A stretch of DNA of 64,000 nt from Micromonospora avicenniae (GCF_900156065.1 NZ_FTNF01000028.1:1-64000); one strand, 5' to 3'. Counted from the first letter of the stretch, positions 51,483-60,916 are shown. Numbers and translations are program-made. Notes: a model not told the origin generated them from the sequence alone.

Positions 51483-51528
51483 CCGCCGGCGCCGTCCACC
51501 GCCCGGCCACACCGGCGGGCCTCAACCT

Positions 51529-53928
51529 TCACTCCTGCAACCGGCGGCGCAGCGTCACCTCGGTGCCCGTCGGGGTACGCCCGACGGACAGCTCCCCCAA
51601 CGCCCGGATCAGCGACAGCCCACGGCCCCGGAAGCCGGCACCGGTCGGCTCTCGCCAACGCCCGCTGTCCCGCACCGTGGCGACCACGGTGCGCTCCTCG
51701 ATCGCCACCTCGACGCCGATCGTGGGCTCGGCCGGGTCGACCGGATGCTCGATCGCGTTGGCGGCGGCCTCGGAGATCGCCACGGTCAGGTCGAAGAGAT
51801 CCGTCTCGCCGACACCGTGGGCGACGAGGAAATCCTCCAGCCGCTTGCGCAGCACGCTGAGCCGCGCCGGGTCCGCCGGCAGACGCAGGCTGAACCGGTG
51901 CGGTTCGGCCGCCTCCAGCGCGATCACCGCCACGTCGTCCCGCCGGGGCCGTCCGTCGACCTGCCCCAGCACGGCGTCGATCAGGTCCGCCACGTGCTCG
52001 CTCGGGCCGGCCGCGTCGACGCACAGCTGTGCCAGCGCCTCGTCGATGTCGACCTGCCGGTCCTCGATCAGGCCGTCGGTGTAGAGCAGGAGCCGTCTAC
52101 CGGACCGCAATTCCCCCTCGACGGTGCGGTACGTACCGTCCGGCACGGCCCCCACCGGTGGCCCCAACGCACGGTCGTGCAGGAAGGTGACTCCGCCTCC
52201 GCCGATGAGCAACGGGGACGGGTGGCCGGCGCTCGCGTACCGCAGGCGCCCGGTGCCCGGATGGAAGAGCAGGCAGAACACGGTGGCGAAGGAACGGTGC
52301 TCGGTCGACGCGACCAGGCGGTTCAACCGGGTCAACGACTCCCCCGGGTCGAAGCCCTCGAGCAGGTACGCACGCAGCGCGTTGCGCAGCTGACCCATCG
52401 CGGCGGCGGCCTGCACGCCCTTGCCGACCACGTCCCCGATGACGAGCACCAGTTCCTGATCGTTCAGGACGATCGCGTCGTACCAGTCCCCGCCGACCTC
52501 GACGTCGGCGGTGCCCGGCAGGTACCGGCTGGCCACCACCGCGCCGGCCAGCCGGGGCAGCGACCGGGGCAGCAGGCTGTGCTGCAGCGTGGTGGCGACC
52601 CGGTGCTCGGCCTCGAAGAGCTGCGCGTTCTCCAGCCGCACGCCGACCAGCCGCGCCAGCTGGGTCAGCGCCGCCTCGTCGGTCTCCGCGCCGTCGATTG
52701 CCGGACCCCACACCCGAAGCTCTCCCAGCGGTGCGGTGCCCGTGCCGGTGAGCGGGAGCACGAACGAGGGGTCCGTCGTGGCACCGTCGCCGGTGTCCTC
52801 CTCGGCACGGATCCCGCCCGCGGTCACCACCACCCGGACCATCTCTACGAGGTCGAGCGCGTGCCGGGCGGCGACGCGGAGCACGTCCGCGGTCGAGCGG
52901 GCGGTGTTGACCGCCACCGCCGCGTCGGCGAGTGCCCGCAGGCGCCGGATGATCTGGCCACGTTCCACCGATCGGGAGATCTGGACCGCCACCAGGTTGA
53001 ACAGGTCGCGGTAGCCGCCGGTCAACGGCAGACGGCGGGACACCCCCACGACCAGGGCACCGGCGGTCTGGTTCGCCGCGGTGATCGGCAGCACGAGCGC
53101 CCGGTCGGCGGCGTCGACCGGCGGTTCGTCGAGCAGGTCGCCCGCCTCGACACCGCCGACGCGATCGTCGAGCGCCCGGACGAGCGCCGCCGGTGCGGCC
53201 GCCGGTGGCACACCACCGCTGTGCCCCACGAGGGTGAGCTGCTGCGCCTCGTCGCGCAGCCAGACCTGGGCGAACGGGACGTCCGACCGGTGCCGGTCGA
53301 GCACCGCGGCGACGGCCTGTCCGAGCACGCCGGCGGTTCCGACATCGGCGAGTTCGGAGCCGAGCTCGGCCAGCAGACGCAGCCGCCGCTCGCCGAGCAC
53401 CCGGCCGGTCGTCTCGGCGACGATGCAGAAGACACCGCCGACCGAGCCGTCCGCGACGCGGACCGGATCGTACGAGACGTTGAAGTACGTCTGCTCCAGG
53501 AACCCGTGCCGGTCGAGCAGGAACGGATGGTCCTCGGCGTGGTAGGAGCGACCCGTCCGGCGTACCCCCGCCAGCAACGGCGCGAGCACGTCCCAGGTCT
53601 CGGCCCAGTGCGTACGGGCCGGCTGGCAGAGCGCGTCCGGGTGCTTGCCGCCGATCGTCGGGAGGTAGGCGTCGTTGTAGAAGGCGAGCTCGTCCTCGCC
53701 CCAGAACATGACGATCTGCGCGCTGGAGGCGAGCATCATGCCCACCGCGTTCACGAGAGCGGCCGGCCAGTGCCGGGGGTGCCCCAGCGGCGTGCCGGAC
53801 CAGTCGAAGTTCGCGAGACGCCGCCCCATCTCGCCGCCGGCGGCGAACGCCGCGGCCAGCTGTGGGGGCAGTTCCGCGTCGGCGGCCGACAGTGGCGCCG
53901 CGCCCGCGTCCCCCAGCGCCGAACTCAT
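51529..53928 (-). CDS. PAS-GAF-SpoIIE phosphatase with C-terminal RsbW-like ATPase
   Basis: 799 residues from ATG 53928 (gggagg four bases upstream); the longer frame to 54024 is not supported. Predicted order: PAS-like sensor (about 40-175, FWGEDELAFYNDAYLP), GAF (about 180-320), second GAF-like region (about 335-470), PP2C-type SpoIIE phosphatase (about 480-660, VEVGGDWYDA with metal-binding Asp residues, VVGKGVQAAAAMG and YASAGHPSP), and an HATPase_c domain (about 670-795, FDLTVAISEAAANAIEHPV with the N-box). It has a complete sensor-phosphatase-kinase set in one chain. It probably switches a STAS antagonist and thereby a sigma factor. The upstream DNA carries the 11-bp tandem array. Confidence 0.92.
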   Translation of the reverse strand: MSSALGDAGAAPLSAADAELPPQLAAAFAAGGEMGRRLANFDWSGTPLGHPRHWPAALVNAVGMMLASSAQIVMFWGEDELAFYNDAYLPTIGGKHPDALCQPARTHWAETWDVLAPLLAGVRRTGRSYHAEDHPFLLDRHGFLEQTYFNVSYDPVRVADGSVGGVFCIVAETTGRVLGERRLRLLAELGSELADVGTAGVLGQAVAAVLDRHRSDVPFAQVWLRDEAQQLTLVGHSGGVPPAAAPAALVRALDDRVGGVEAGDLLDEPPVDAADRALVLPITAANQTAGALVVGVSRRLPLTGGYRDLFNLVAVQISRSVERGQIIRRLRALADAAVAVNTARSTADVLRVAARHALDLVEMVRVVVTAGGIRAEEDTGDGATTDPSFVLPLTGTGTAPLGELRVWGPAIDGAETDEAALTQLARLVGVRLENAQLFEAEHRVATTLQHSLLPRSLPRLAGAVVASRYLPGTADVEVGGDWYDAIVLNDQELVLVIGDVVGKGVQAAAAMGQLRNALRAYLLEGFDPGESLTRLNRLVASTEHRSFATVFCLLFHPGTGRLRYASAGHPSPLLIGGGGVTFLHDRALGPPVGAVPDGTYRTVEGELRSGRRLLLYTDGLIEDRQVDIDEALAQLCVDAAGPSEHVADLIDAVLGQVDGRPRRDDVAVIALEAAEPHRFSLRLPADPARLSVLRKRLEDFLVAHGVGETDLFDLTVAISEAAANAIEHPVDPAEPTIGVEVAIEERTVVATVRDSGRWREPTGAGFRGRGLSLIRALGELSVGRTPTGTEVTLRRRLQE

Positions 53929-54040
53929 GCAACCTCCCGGCCCGGCCGCTTCAAGGATGATCTTCAACGTGCCGTGCACGGCCTTGTACCCCGGCGGACC
54001 CGCGACGTAACACATTTGCCTCACGGCGCGCTGCTTCGGG

Positions 54041-54143
54041 GCCGCGCTCGGGCCGCGCTCGGGCCGCGCTCGGGCCGCGCTCGGGCCGCGCTCGGGCCGC
54101 GCTCGGGCCGCGCTCGGGCCGCGCTCGGGCCGCGCTCGGGCCG
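54041..54143. repeat. Nine tandem copies of an 11-bp repeat
   Basis: The unit gccgcgctcgg is repeated nine times without a single mismatch at 54041-54139, followed by a four-base partial copy. It lies between the stop of the SDR gene and the start of the phosphatase, both on the minus strand, about 113 bp upstream of the phosphatase ATG. The period is close to one DNA helical turn. It is a likely variable-number tandem repeat. Confidence 0.95.
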
Positions 54144-54187
54144 GGCGGGCCGTCGCCGCCGTCGGCCACCGCCGGGGAGAGACGGTG

Positions 54188-54964
54188 TCAGAGCGGGGTG
54201 ACGTACGCGCCGGTGATGCCGCCGTCCACCACGAACTGCGTGGCGGTCATGAAGGACGCGTCGTCGCTGGCCAGGAACGCCACCGCCGCGGCGATCTCCT
54301 CGGGGCTACCGAACCGGCCCATCGGCACGTGCACCAACCGGCGGGCGGCCCGTTCCGGGTCGGCGGCGAAGAGTTCGAGCAGCAGCGGGGTCGCGACCGG
54401 GCCGGGGCAGAGGGCGTTCACCCGGATCCCCTCCCGGGCGAACTGCACACCCAGCTCGCGGGTCATCGCCAGGACGCCGCCCTTGCTCGCGGTGTACGCG
54501 ATCTGCGAGGTGGCCGCGCCCATCAACGCCACGAACGAAGCGGTGTTGATGATCGAGCCCCGGCCCTGCCGCCGCATGTGCGGGATCACGTACTTGCAGC
54601 ACAGGTAGACGCTCGTGGTGTTGACCCGCAGCACCCGCTCCCAGGCGTCGAGCCTGGTCTCCAGGATGGAGTCGTCGTCCGGCGGGGAGATGCCGGCGTT
54701 GTTGAACGCCACGTCGACCCGGCCGTGCCGCTCGACCACCCCGTCGAACAGGTCCCGGACGGCGGTCTCGTCGGCCACGTCCGCCGCGACGAACTCGCCA
54801 CCCACCTCGGCCGCGGCCCGCTCGCCCGCCTCGGCGTCGATGTCCACGCAGACCACGCGGGCACCCTCGGCGGCGAACCGCCGAACCGTGGCCAGTCCGA
54901 TCCCGCTGCCCGCGCCGGTGACCACGGCCACCCGGTCCCGCAACCGATCCCGCACCCTGTTCAC
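54188..54964 (-). CDS. Short-chain dehydrogenase/reductase (SDR)
   Basis: 258 residues from GTG 54964, overlapping the stop of the aldehyde dehydrogenase gene. Cofactor motif TGAGSGIG, NNAGIS, and the catalytic YTASK (Tyr, Lys) with the upstream Ser in INTASFVALMG give a complete classical SDR. The acidic VDIDAEAG after the second strand suggests NAD+ preference. As last gene of a GS-like/ALDH/SDR operon, it would fit oxidation of a gamma-glutamylated amino alcohol to the aldehyde used by the dehydrogenase (inference). The C-terminus (VDGGITGAYVTPL) is typical. Confidence 0.9.
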   Translation of the reverse strand: MNRVRDRLRDRVAVVTGAGSGIGLATVRRFAAEGARVVCVDIDAEAGERAAAEVGGEFVAADVADETAVRDLFDGVVERHGRVDVAFNNAGISPPDDDSILETRLDAWERVLRVNTTSVYLCCKYVIPHMRRQGRGSIINTASFVALMGAATSQIAYTASKGGVLAMTRELGVQFAREGIRVNALCPGPVATPLLLELFAADPERAARRLVHVPMGRFGSPEEIAAAVAFLASDDASFMTATQFVVDGGITGAYVTPL

Positions 54965-56322
54965 TCCTCCGTCGCGATGAAGACGTTCTTCACATCGGTG
55001 AATGCGTGCAGCGCGTCGGGGCCCAACTCGCGGCCGAGGCCGGAGCGCTTCATCCCGCCGAAGGGAGTCCAGTAGCGCACCGAGGAGTGCGAATTGACGC
55101 TGAGATTCCCGGACTCGACGGCCCGGGCCATCCGGAGCGCCCGGCCGACGTCGCGTGTCCAGATCGAGCCGGAGAGTCCGTGATCGGTGTCGTTGGCGAG
55201 CCGGATCGCGTCCGCCTCGTCCTCGAACGGCAGCACCGACACGACCGGACCGAAGATCTCCTCCCGCCAGTGCCGGTCCGCCGGCGAGTCGGCGAGCAGC
55301 ACCGTCGGCGCGTACCAGAAGCCGGGCCCGTCCGGCCGGACGCCGGTGAAGGCGACAGTCGCTCCGTCGACGTAACCGGCCACGCGCTCCCGCTGGGCCG
55401 CCGAGATCAACGGGCCCATCTCGGCCGTCTCCCGGGCCGGGTCCTCGACCCGCAACGCGCGCACCGCCGGTTCGAGCAGCTCCAGGAACCGGTCGTACAC
55501 CGAGCGTTGAACGAGGAGCCGGGACCGGGCGCAGCAGTCCTGGCCGGCGTTGTCGAAGACCGCGTACGGCGCGGTGGCCGCTGCCTTCGCCAGGTCGGCG
55601 TCGGCGAAGACCACGTTCGCGGACTTCCCACCCAACTCCAGCGTCAGCCGCTTCACCTGCGCCGCGCAGCCCGCCATGATCCGGGTGCCGACGGCGGTGG
55701 AGCCGGTGAAGCAGATCTTGCGTACCGCCGGATGGGTGACGAGACGCTCCCCCACCACCGCGCCCTCGCCGGGAAGCACGGTGAGCACGTCGGCGGGCAG
55801 GCCCGCCTCGCGGCCCAGCTCGGCCAGGCGCAGCGCGGTGAGCGGGGTCAGCTCGGCCGGTTTCAGCACCACGGTGTTGCCGGCAGCGAGCGCCGGGGCG
55901 AAGCCCCAGGCGGCGATCGGCATCGGGAAGTTCCACGGCACGATCACCCCGACCACGCCGAGCGGCTCGTGGAAGGTGACGTCCAGCCCGCCGGGCACCG
56001 GTATCTGCCGGCCGGTGAGCCGCTCGGGGGCACCGGCGTAGTAGTCGAGCACGTCCCGGACGTTGCCGGCCTCCCAGCGGGCGTTGCCGATCGTGTGCCC
56101 GCTGTTGCGCACCTCCAGCTGCGCCAGCTCCGCCAGGTGCGCGTCGACGACTGTCGCGAACCGGCGCAGCAGCCGCGCCCGCTCCCCCGGCGCCGTCCAC
56201 CGCCACCGCTCGTACGCCCTCGCGGCCCGTCCGACGGCCGCGTCGACCTCCTCCGGCCCGGTGGCCGCAACCTCGCCGATCCGCTCCCCGGTGGCCGGGT
56301 TCACCAGCGTCGTCACATCCAC
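54961..56322 (-). CDS. Aldehyde dehydrogenase family protein
   Basis: 453 residues. The Rossmann part has VIVPWNFPMPIAAWGFAPALAAGNTVVLKPAE. The catalytic glutamate is in LELGGKSANVVF and the catalytic cysteine in NAGQDCCARSRLLV (first Cys of the pair). EIFGPVVSVLPF and PFGGMKRSGLGRELG are present, so the active site is complete. It resembles gamma-glutamyl-gamma-aminobutyraldehyde/betaine aldehyde dehydrogenases. Slightly shorter than average (usual ~480) because of a compact N-terminus. It is 69 bp downstream of the GS-like gene and overlaps the SDR gene by four bases. Confidence 0.92.
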   Translation of the reverse strand: MDVTTLVNPATGERIGEVAATGPEEVDAAVGRAARAYERWRWTAPGERARLLRRFATVVDAHLAELAQLEVRNSGHTIGNARWEAGNVRDVLDYYAGAPERLTGRQIPVPGGLDVTFHEPLGVVGVIVPWNFPMPIAAWGFAPALAAGNTVVLKPAELTPLTALRLAELGREAGLPADVLTVLPGEGAVVGERLVTHPAVRKICFTGSTAVGTRIMAGCAAQVKRLTLELGGKSANVVFADADLAKAAATAPYAVFDNAGQDCCARSRLLVQRSVYDRFLELLEPAVRALRVEDPARETAEMGPLISAAQRERVAGYVDGATVAFTGVRPDGPGFWYAPTVLLADSPADRHWREEIFGPVVSVLPFEDEADAIRLANDTDHGLSGSIWTRDVGRALRMARAVESGNLSVNSHSSVRYWTPFGGMKRSGLGRELGPDALHAFTDVKNVFIATEE

Positions 56323-56391
56323 CCTCCCCCCGCCGTCGACCCGCTGGTGAGGACGCCCGCACAGCCGCCCCGGACGGCGCGGGTGGGCGGG

Positions 56392-57753
56392 TCAGAGGCG
56401 TTCGAAGCCACGGAACAGCTCCCAGTCGGTGACCGCGGCGTCGAAGGCGGCGAGCTCGACCCGGGCGTGGTTGGCGTAGTGCGCGACCACCTCGGCGCCG
56501 AAGGCCTCGGCGGCCGGCGCCGAGGGCTCCCAGAGGGTGAGTGCGTCGCGCAGCGTGCCCGGAACCCGTTCGACGGACGGGTCGGCGTAGGCGTTGCCGG
56601 TGCACTCCTCGCCGAGCTCCAGCTCCTGCTCGATCCCGTGCACCGCCCCGGCGACCAGCGCGGCGATCGCGAGGTACGGGTTCACGTCCGCGCCGGGCAC
56701 CCGGTTCTCCACCCGCAGATCCGGGCCGTGCCCGACGAGCCGCAGCGCACAGGTGCGGTTGTCGGTACCCCAGCGCAGCGCGGTCGGCGCGAACGACCCC
56801 GGCTGGTAGCGCTTGTACGAGTTGACGTTCGGCGCGAAGAAGAGGCTGAACTCGCGCATCGTGGCGAGCAGCCCGGCGAGCACCCGCCGACCGGTCACGC
56901 TCAACCGCGCCGGCCCGTCACCGGGCAGCGCGGGATTGCCGTCGACGTCCCGCAGCGAGAAGTGGATGTGGCAGGAGTTGCCCTCCCGGGCGTTCGGCTT
57001 GGCCATGAAGGTGATCGCCATGCCCTCCTGGGCGGCGATCTCCTTCGCGCCGTTCTTGTAGACGACGTGGTGGTCGGCGCAGGCGACCGCCTCGTCGTAA
57101 CGGAAGGCGATCTCGTGCTGGCCGAGGTTGCACTCGCCCTTCGCGCTCTCCGGCGTCAGCCCCGCGCCGGCCATCTCGGTGCGGATGCGCCGCAGCAGCG
57201 GCTCGACCCGGGCCGTGCCGAGCAGCGAGTAATCCACGTTGTACTGGTTGGCGGGGGTCAGCTCCCGGTAGCCACGCCGCCAGGCATCCTCGTACGAGTC
57301 GCGGTAGAGCACGAACTCCAGCTCGGTGCCGGCGTACGCGGTCAGCCCGTGCCGGGCCAGCCGGTCGAGCTGGTGACGGAGGATCTGCCGGGGTGAGGCG
57401 ACCACCGGGCCGGAGCCGTCCAGCCACTCCAGGTCGGCCAGGAGCAGAGCCGTCCCCGGCTGCCAGGGCACCCGGCGCAGCGTCGTCAGGTCGGGCTTCA
57501 TCGCGAAGTCGCCGTAGCCGCGTTCCCAGCTCGACATGGCATACCCGTCGACCGTGTTCATCTCCACGTCCACGGCGAGCAGGTAGTTGCAACCCTCGCT
57601 GCCGTGCGCGACCACGTGCTCGAGGAAGTAGGGGGCGTGGAATCTCTTGCCCTGCAACCGGCCCTGCATGTCGACGAGCGCCAGCACCACTGTGTCGATC
57701 TCGCTCTCGGCGACCGCGACGCGGAGCTGCTCCAGCGTCAGTGGCGCTCTCAT
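56392..57753 (-). CDS. Glutamine synthetase-like gamma-glutamyl-amine ligase (GlnA3/GlnA4/PuuA type)
   Basis: 453 residues from ATG 57753 (ggag ten bases upstream). The GS beta-grasp domain and catalytic domain are complete: TELEFVLYRDSYEDAWRRGY, GECNLGQHEIAFRYDEA, FMAKPNAREGNSCHIHFSLRD and NVNSYKRYQPGSFAPT. The adenylylation-tyrosine region of assimilatory GlnA is absent, as in GS-like proteins that glutamylate polyamines, ethanolamine or other amines. With the aldehyde dehydrogenase and SDR that follow, the operon matches a gamma-glutamylation amine-degradation path. Which amine is used cannot be told. An ethanolamine-type substrate would explain the SDR best. Confidence 0.88.
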   Translation of the reverse strand: MRAPLTLEQLRVAVAESEIDTVVLALVDMQGRLQGKRFHAPYFLEHVVAHGSEGCNYLLAVDVEMNTVDGYAMSSWERGYGDFAMKPDLTTLRRVPWQPGTALLLADLEWLDGSGPVVASPRQILRHQLDRLARHGLTAYAGTELEFVLYRDSYEDAWRRGYRELTPANQYNVDYSLLGTARVEPLLRRIRTEMAGAGLTPESAKGECNLGQHEIAFRYDEAVACADHHVVYKNGAKEIAAQEGMAITFMAKPNAREGNSCHIHFSLRDVDGNPALPGDGPARLSVTGRRVLAGLLATMREFSLFFAPNVNSYKRYQPGSFAPTALRWGTDNRTCALRLVGHGPDLRVENRVPGADVNPYLAIAALVAGAVHGIEQELELGEECTGNAYADPSVERVPGTLRDALTLWEPSAPAAEAFGAEVVAHYANHARVELAAFDAAVTDWELFRGFERL

Positions 57754-58060
57754 CGGCGGGGCTCCATCCCCAAGGTCTACTGGCAAACCCGACGACCGTC
57801 AATGCCCACGCCAGGCGAATTGTGGTTGCCGCGGACCCAGCGGCGGCGCATCCTTGAAGCCGTGACCAGGCCCGATCGCGACGGGCCACCGCCGGGCGCT
57901 CGGACCGTCCGGCAGCGCGGCGGCGCGGGGCGGTCACCTCTCTCTCACCCGTACGGCGATCCGCCGTGCGCGACGCACGCCCCGCGCCGTCGCCGTCCCC
58001 GGCACTGATGAGGCGTTGCCGGCCGGCGTGGTCGACGACGAGCACCGGCCCCGCCCGGCG
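57754..58060. other. Intergenic region upstream of the GS-like operon
   Basis: 307 bp with no supported gene, between the GS-like gene start and the stop of the DUF456 gene. The part next to the GS-like gene (about 57775-57830) is AT-richer than average and is the likely promoter region. No clear palindrome or riboswitch was recognised. Confidence 0.4.
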
Positions 58061-58561
58061 TCAGGTCAGGAACAGTCCGGCCAGCCAGAGCGCGGCGATC
58101 ACCAGGCCGGCGAGGAACTCCAGCAGCATCGACAGGCCGGCTGCGGCGACCGAGCGCTTCGTGGCCGGCCAGGCGAGCCGCGAGTCACCGAGCCTCAGCC
58201 GCTCCGCCGCCCACACCCCGCCGACGAAGCCGAGCACCAGCCCGAGCACCGGGATGACGAAGAAGCCGACCAGGCCGAGCAGCCCTCCGGCGAGCAGCGA
58301 CGAGGTGGGCACGCCGCTGCGTTTCAGATTGCGCCCCGGCCAGGCGTACTTGACCACCGTGCCACCGACCGCGACCAGCGTCGCGGCGGCGAGCACCAGC
58401 CACCGGCCCGCACCCGCGCCTCCGAAGATCGCCCAGACCAGCACCCCGCCCCAGCAGAGCGGCAGCGCCGGCAGGCCCGGCACGATCACGCCGGCCAGCC
58501 CGGCCACGATCGCCAGGGCCGCGATGACCGAGACGGCCGTTGCGGAGTCCGTCAGGCTCAT
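58061..58561 (-). CDS. DUF456 family membrane protein
   Basis: 166 residues from ATG 58561, which has gaaggg eight bases upstream (GTG 58570 is also possible). Five hydrophobic segments contain the Gly-rich patterns VIVPGLPALPLCWGGVLVW and GGLLGLVGFFVIPVLGLVLGFVGGVWAAE, characteristic of DUF456. The proline-glycine PGLP turn and the glycine-zipper helix are the family hallmarks. Function is unknown; it is a cytoplasmic membrane protein. It stands alone, 189 bp from the GGDEF-EAL gene and 307 bp from the GS-like operon. Confidence 0.85.
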   Translation of the reverse strand: MSLTDSATAVSVIAALAIVAGLAGVIVPGLPALPLCWGGVLVWAIFGGAGAGRWLVLAAATLVAVGGTVVKYAWPGRNLKRSGVPTSSLLAGGLLGLVGFFVIPVLGLVLGFVGGVWAAERLRLGDSRLAWPATKRSVAAAGLSMLLEFLAGLVIAALWLAGLFLT

Positions 58562-58750
58562 CGGAGTCACCCTTCGTACGCGTGGGCGAGGTGTGCGGCT
58601 TCGCTCCTCACCGGTACCGCCGACCGCCCGGTAGCGGTCCGCGGGTGGCCGGGGCCGGCCGGACGACGGCTCGCCCGCGAACCGGTCGTGGCGCGCGGAC
58701 CGGCGCTGGTTGTCGGCGGCGGCGTCCCCGGTGCCGGACGATCCGCCCGC

Positions 58751-60916
58751 TCACGCCGCCTCCGTGCCGGCCAGGCGGGCGGCGATCCGGTCGGCCGGCA
58801 CCGGAGCACCGAAGAGCCGCCCCTGCCCGGTGTCACAGCGCAACGCCCTGAGCCGCTCGGCCTGCACACCCGTCTCCACCGCCTCGGCGGTCACCCAGAG
58901 TTCCAGCGCGTGCGCCAGCCGGACCAACGCGTCCACGATGCGCTCGTCCCGATGGTCGGCCACCGTCACCGCGTCCTCACCCCGGATGCCCTCGACGAAC
59001 GGGCCGGCCAGTTTCAGGCAGTGGATCGGCAGCCGGCGCAGGTACGCGAGGTTCGAGTAGCCGGTGCCGAAGTCGTCGATGGCGAGTCGTACGCCCAACG
59101 CCGCGAGCTGGTGCAGCGCGCGCAGCGGCTCCCCGGCGGTGCCCATCACCGCGCTCTCGGTCAGTTCCAGCTGCAGCAGCTCGGCCGGCAGGCCGCTGGA
59201 GGCCAGCACGTCCGCGACGGTGTCCACGATGGTCGGGTCGTCGGCCTGCCGGGCTGCCAGGTTGACGCTCACCACCAGGCGGGCGTCCGGGAACCGGCGC
59301 CGCCACTGTTCGGCGTCGTGGCAGGCCTGCCGAAGCACCCACTCGCCGAGCCGGACGATCAACCCGGTCTCCTCGGCGAGCCCGATGAACCGGTCCGGGC
59401 CGAGCAACCCCAGTTCGGGGTGTTGCCAGCGGACCAACGCCTCGACGGCGAGCATCCGCCCTTCGAGCAGCGACACGATCGGCTGGTAGCGGAGCACGAA
59501 CTCGCCCCGGTCCAGGGCGGCGGGCAGCTTGGCGGCCAGCGCCGAGCGGGCGATGTCGCGGGCACTGCGTTCCGGGTCGTAGACCGCCCACCGGCCCCGC
59601 CCTTCGGCCTTGGCCCAGTAGAGGGTGGTGTCCGCGGCCTTCATCAGCTCGGACGCACTTGTCTCACGGGCCGGGCACTCGACGATGCCGACGCTGGCCG
59701 AGACGGTGAGCTGCTGGTCGGCGATCTGCACCGGCGCGGCGACCGCGGCCAGCGCCGCATCCGCCACGGCCACCGCGTCGTTGAGCCCGGCGCCGCCGTC
59801 GACCAGGATGACGAATTCGTCGCCACCCATCCGGGCGACGAGGTGCCCGTGGTCGGCGACGCAGTCGGCGAGCCGGCGGGCGATCACCATGAGCAGTTTG
59901 TCGCCCAGGTCGTGCCCGAGGCTGTCGTTGATCGCCTTGAACCCGTCCAGATCGAGGAAGCAGACGCCGATCCGCTGGTCCGGGCCGGCGGTGTCGAGGA
60001 TCCGGCCGAGTGTCTCGAAGAAGAGGGTCCGGTTGGGCAGTCCGGTGAGCGGATCGTGCAGCGCCTGGAAACGCAGCCGCTGCTGCAGGGCGTACCGCTC
60101 GGTGATGTCCTCGAGCATCGCGACGGTGAACCGCGGGCGGCCGTCGTCCTGCCGGACCAGGGAGACGGCCAGGTCCGTCCAGAGGCTGCTGCCGTCCTTG
60201 CGGTGGTAGCGCTTCTCGACGCGGATCGAATCGTGCCTGCCCTCGACCAGACCCTGGTAGAGCTCCCACATTCCGGCGGCGTCGTCGGCGTGGAACAGCG
60301 AGGTCACGTCGACCTGGCGCAGTTCGTCGACCGAGTATCCGAGCATGTCGGCGAACGACTGGTTCACCTCGATGATCCGGCCGTCGACGTCGGCGATGCC
60401 GATCCCGATCGCCGCGCCGGTGAAGACCGCCCGGAACCGCGCCTCACTGTCCCGCAACGCCCGTTCCACCTGGTCACGCGCCTGCCAGGCCGAGCGGGCG
60501 ATCCGCTCCTGCTGCAGGAAGGTACGGTCGCGCAGCGCGCGGGCGAAGCCGGCGGCGAGCGCGCCCTGCAGCCCGGCGACCCGCTTCCCCGTGTCCGCTG
60601 TCACCGCACGGCTCGGAACCACCCGCGCTGCCAGGTGCTCACCGAGGGCACGCACCGACCACTCCAGCATCCGCGGCTCGGCCAGATGCGCCTCGACCAG
60701 CGCCCGTCCGACGTCCTCCGCCGGCTGGTCGGAGAAGGGCTCGGCGCGCAGCGCCTGCGCGAGTCGTACGGTGTGCACGAGCAGCAGCCGCTCGGTCTCG
60801 GCCACGCTGAGCGGCACGAAACCGAAGCGGCGTACGGCGCGAGCCCACTCGGCGGCGTACTGCTGCGCGCCGGCCCGGCTGACGTCGTCCCCGGAGGGGT
60901 GCGGGACGCCGGCCAT
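58751..60916 (-). CDS. PAS-GGDEF-EAL cyclic-di-GMP signalling protein
   Basis: 721 residues. The N-terminal ~150 residues are helical and unassigned (a possible new sensor). A PAS domain (about 165-290) follows, with AVFTGAAIGIGIADVDGRIIEVNQSFADMLGYS. The GGDEF domain (about 295-455) has an intact ARMGGDEF active site, and the EAL domain (about 470-715) has VEALVRW, the DDFGTGYSNLAYLR loop and downstream metal ligands. Both synthesis and hydrolysis of cyclic-di-GMP are therefore possible. No membrane segment is seen, so it is cytosolic. It starts five bases after the stop of the methyltransferase gene, so the two are co-transcribed. Confidence 0.93.
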   Translation of the reverse strand: MAGVPHPSGDDVSRAGAQQYAAEWARAVRRFGFVPLSVAETERLLLVHTVRLAQALRAEPFSDQPAEDVGRALVEAHLAEPRMLEWSVRALGEHLAARVVPSRAVTADTGKRVAGLQGALAAGFARALRDRTFLQQERIARSAWQARDQVERALRDSEARFRAVFTGAAIGIGIADVDGRIIEVNQSFADMLGYSVDELRQVDVTSLFHADDAAGMWELYQGLVEGRHDSIRVEKRYHRKDGSSLWTDLAVSLVRQDDGRPRFTVAMLEDITERYALQQRLRFQALHDPLTGLPNRTLFFETLGRILDTAGPDQRIGVCFLDLDGFKAINDSLGHDLGDKLLMVIARRLADCVADHGHLVARMGGDEFVILVDGGAGLNDAVAVADAALAAVAAPVQIADQQLTVSASVGIVECPARETSASELMKAADTTLYWAKAEGRGRWAVYDPERSARDIARSALAAKLPAALDRGEFVLRYQPIVSLLEGRMLAVEALVRWQHPELGLLGPDRFIGLAEETGLIVRLGEWVLRQACHDAEQWRRRFPDARLVVSVNLAARQADDPTIVDTVADVLASSGLPAELLQLELTESAVMGTAGEPLRALHQLAALGVRLAIDDFGTGYSNLAYLRRLPIHCLKLAGPFVEGIRGEDAVTVADHRDERIVDALVRLAHALELWVTAEAVETGVQAERLRALRCDTGQGRLFGAPVPADRIAARLAGTEAA

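Noticed and set aside
54041..54143. Tandem repeats as a CRISPR array
   Set aside because: Repeats are only 11 bp, contiguous and without spacers; no cas genes are nearby.
54188..56605. 805-codon frame suggesting an N-terminal fusion to the SDR
   Set aside because: The upstream ~545 residues are a shifted reading of the aldehyde dehydrogenase gene; the SDR starts at GTG 54964.
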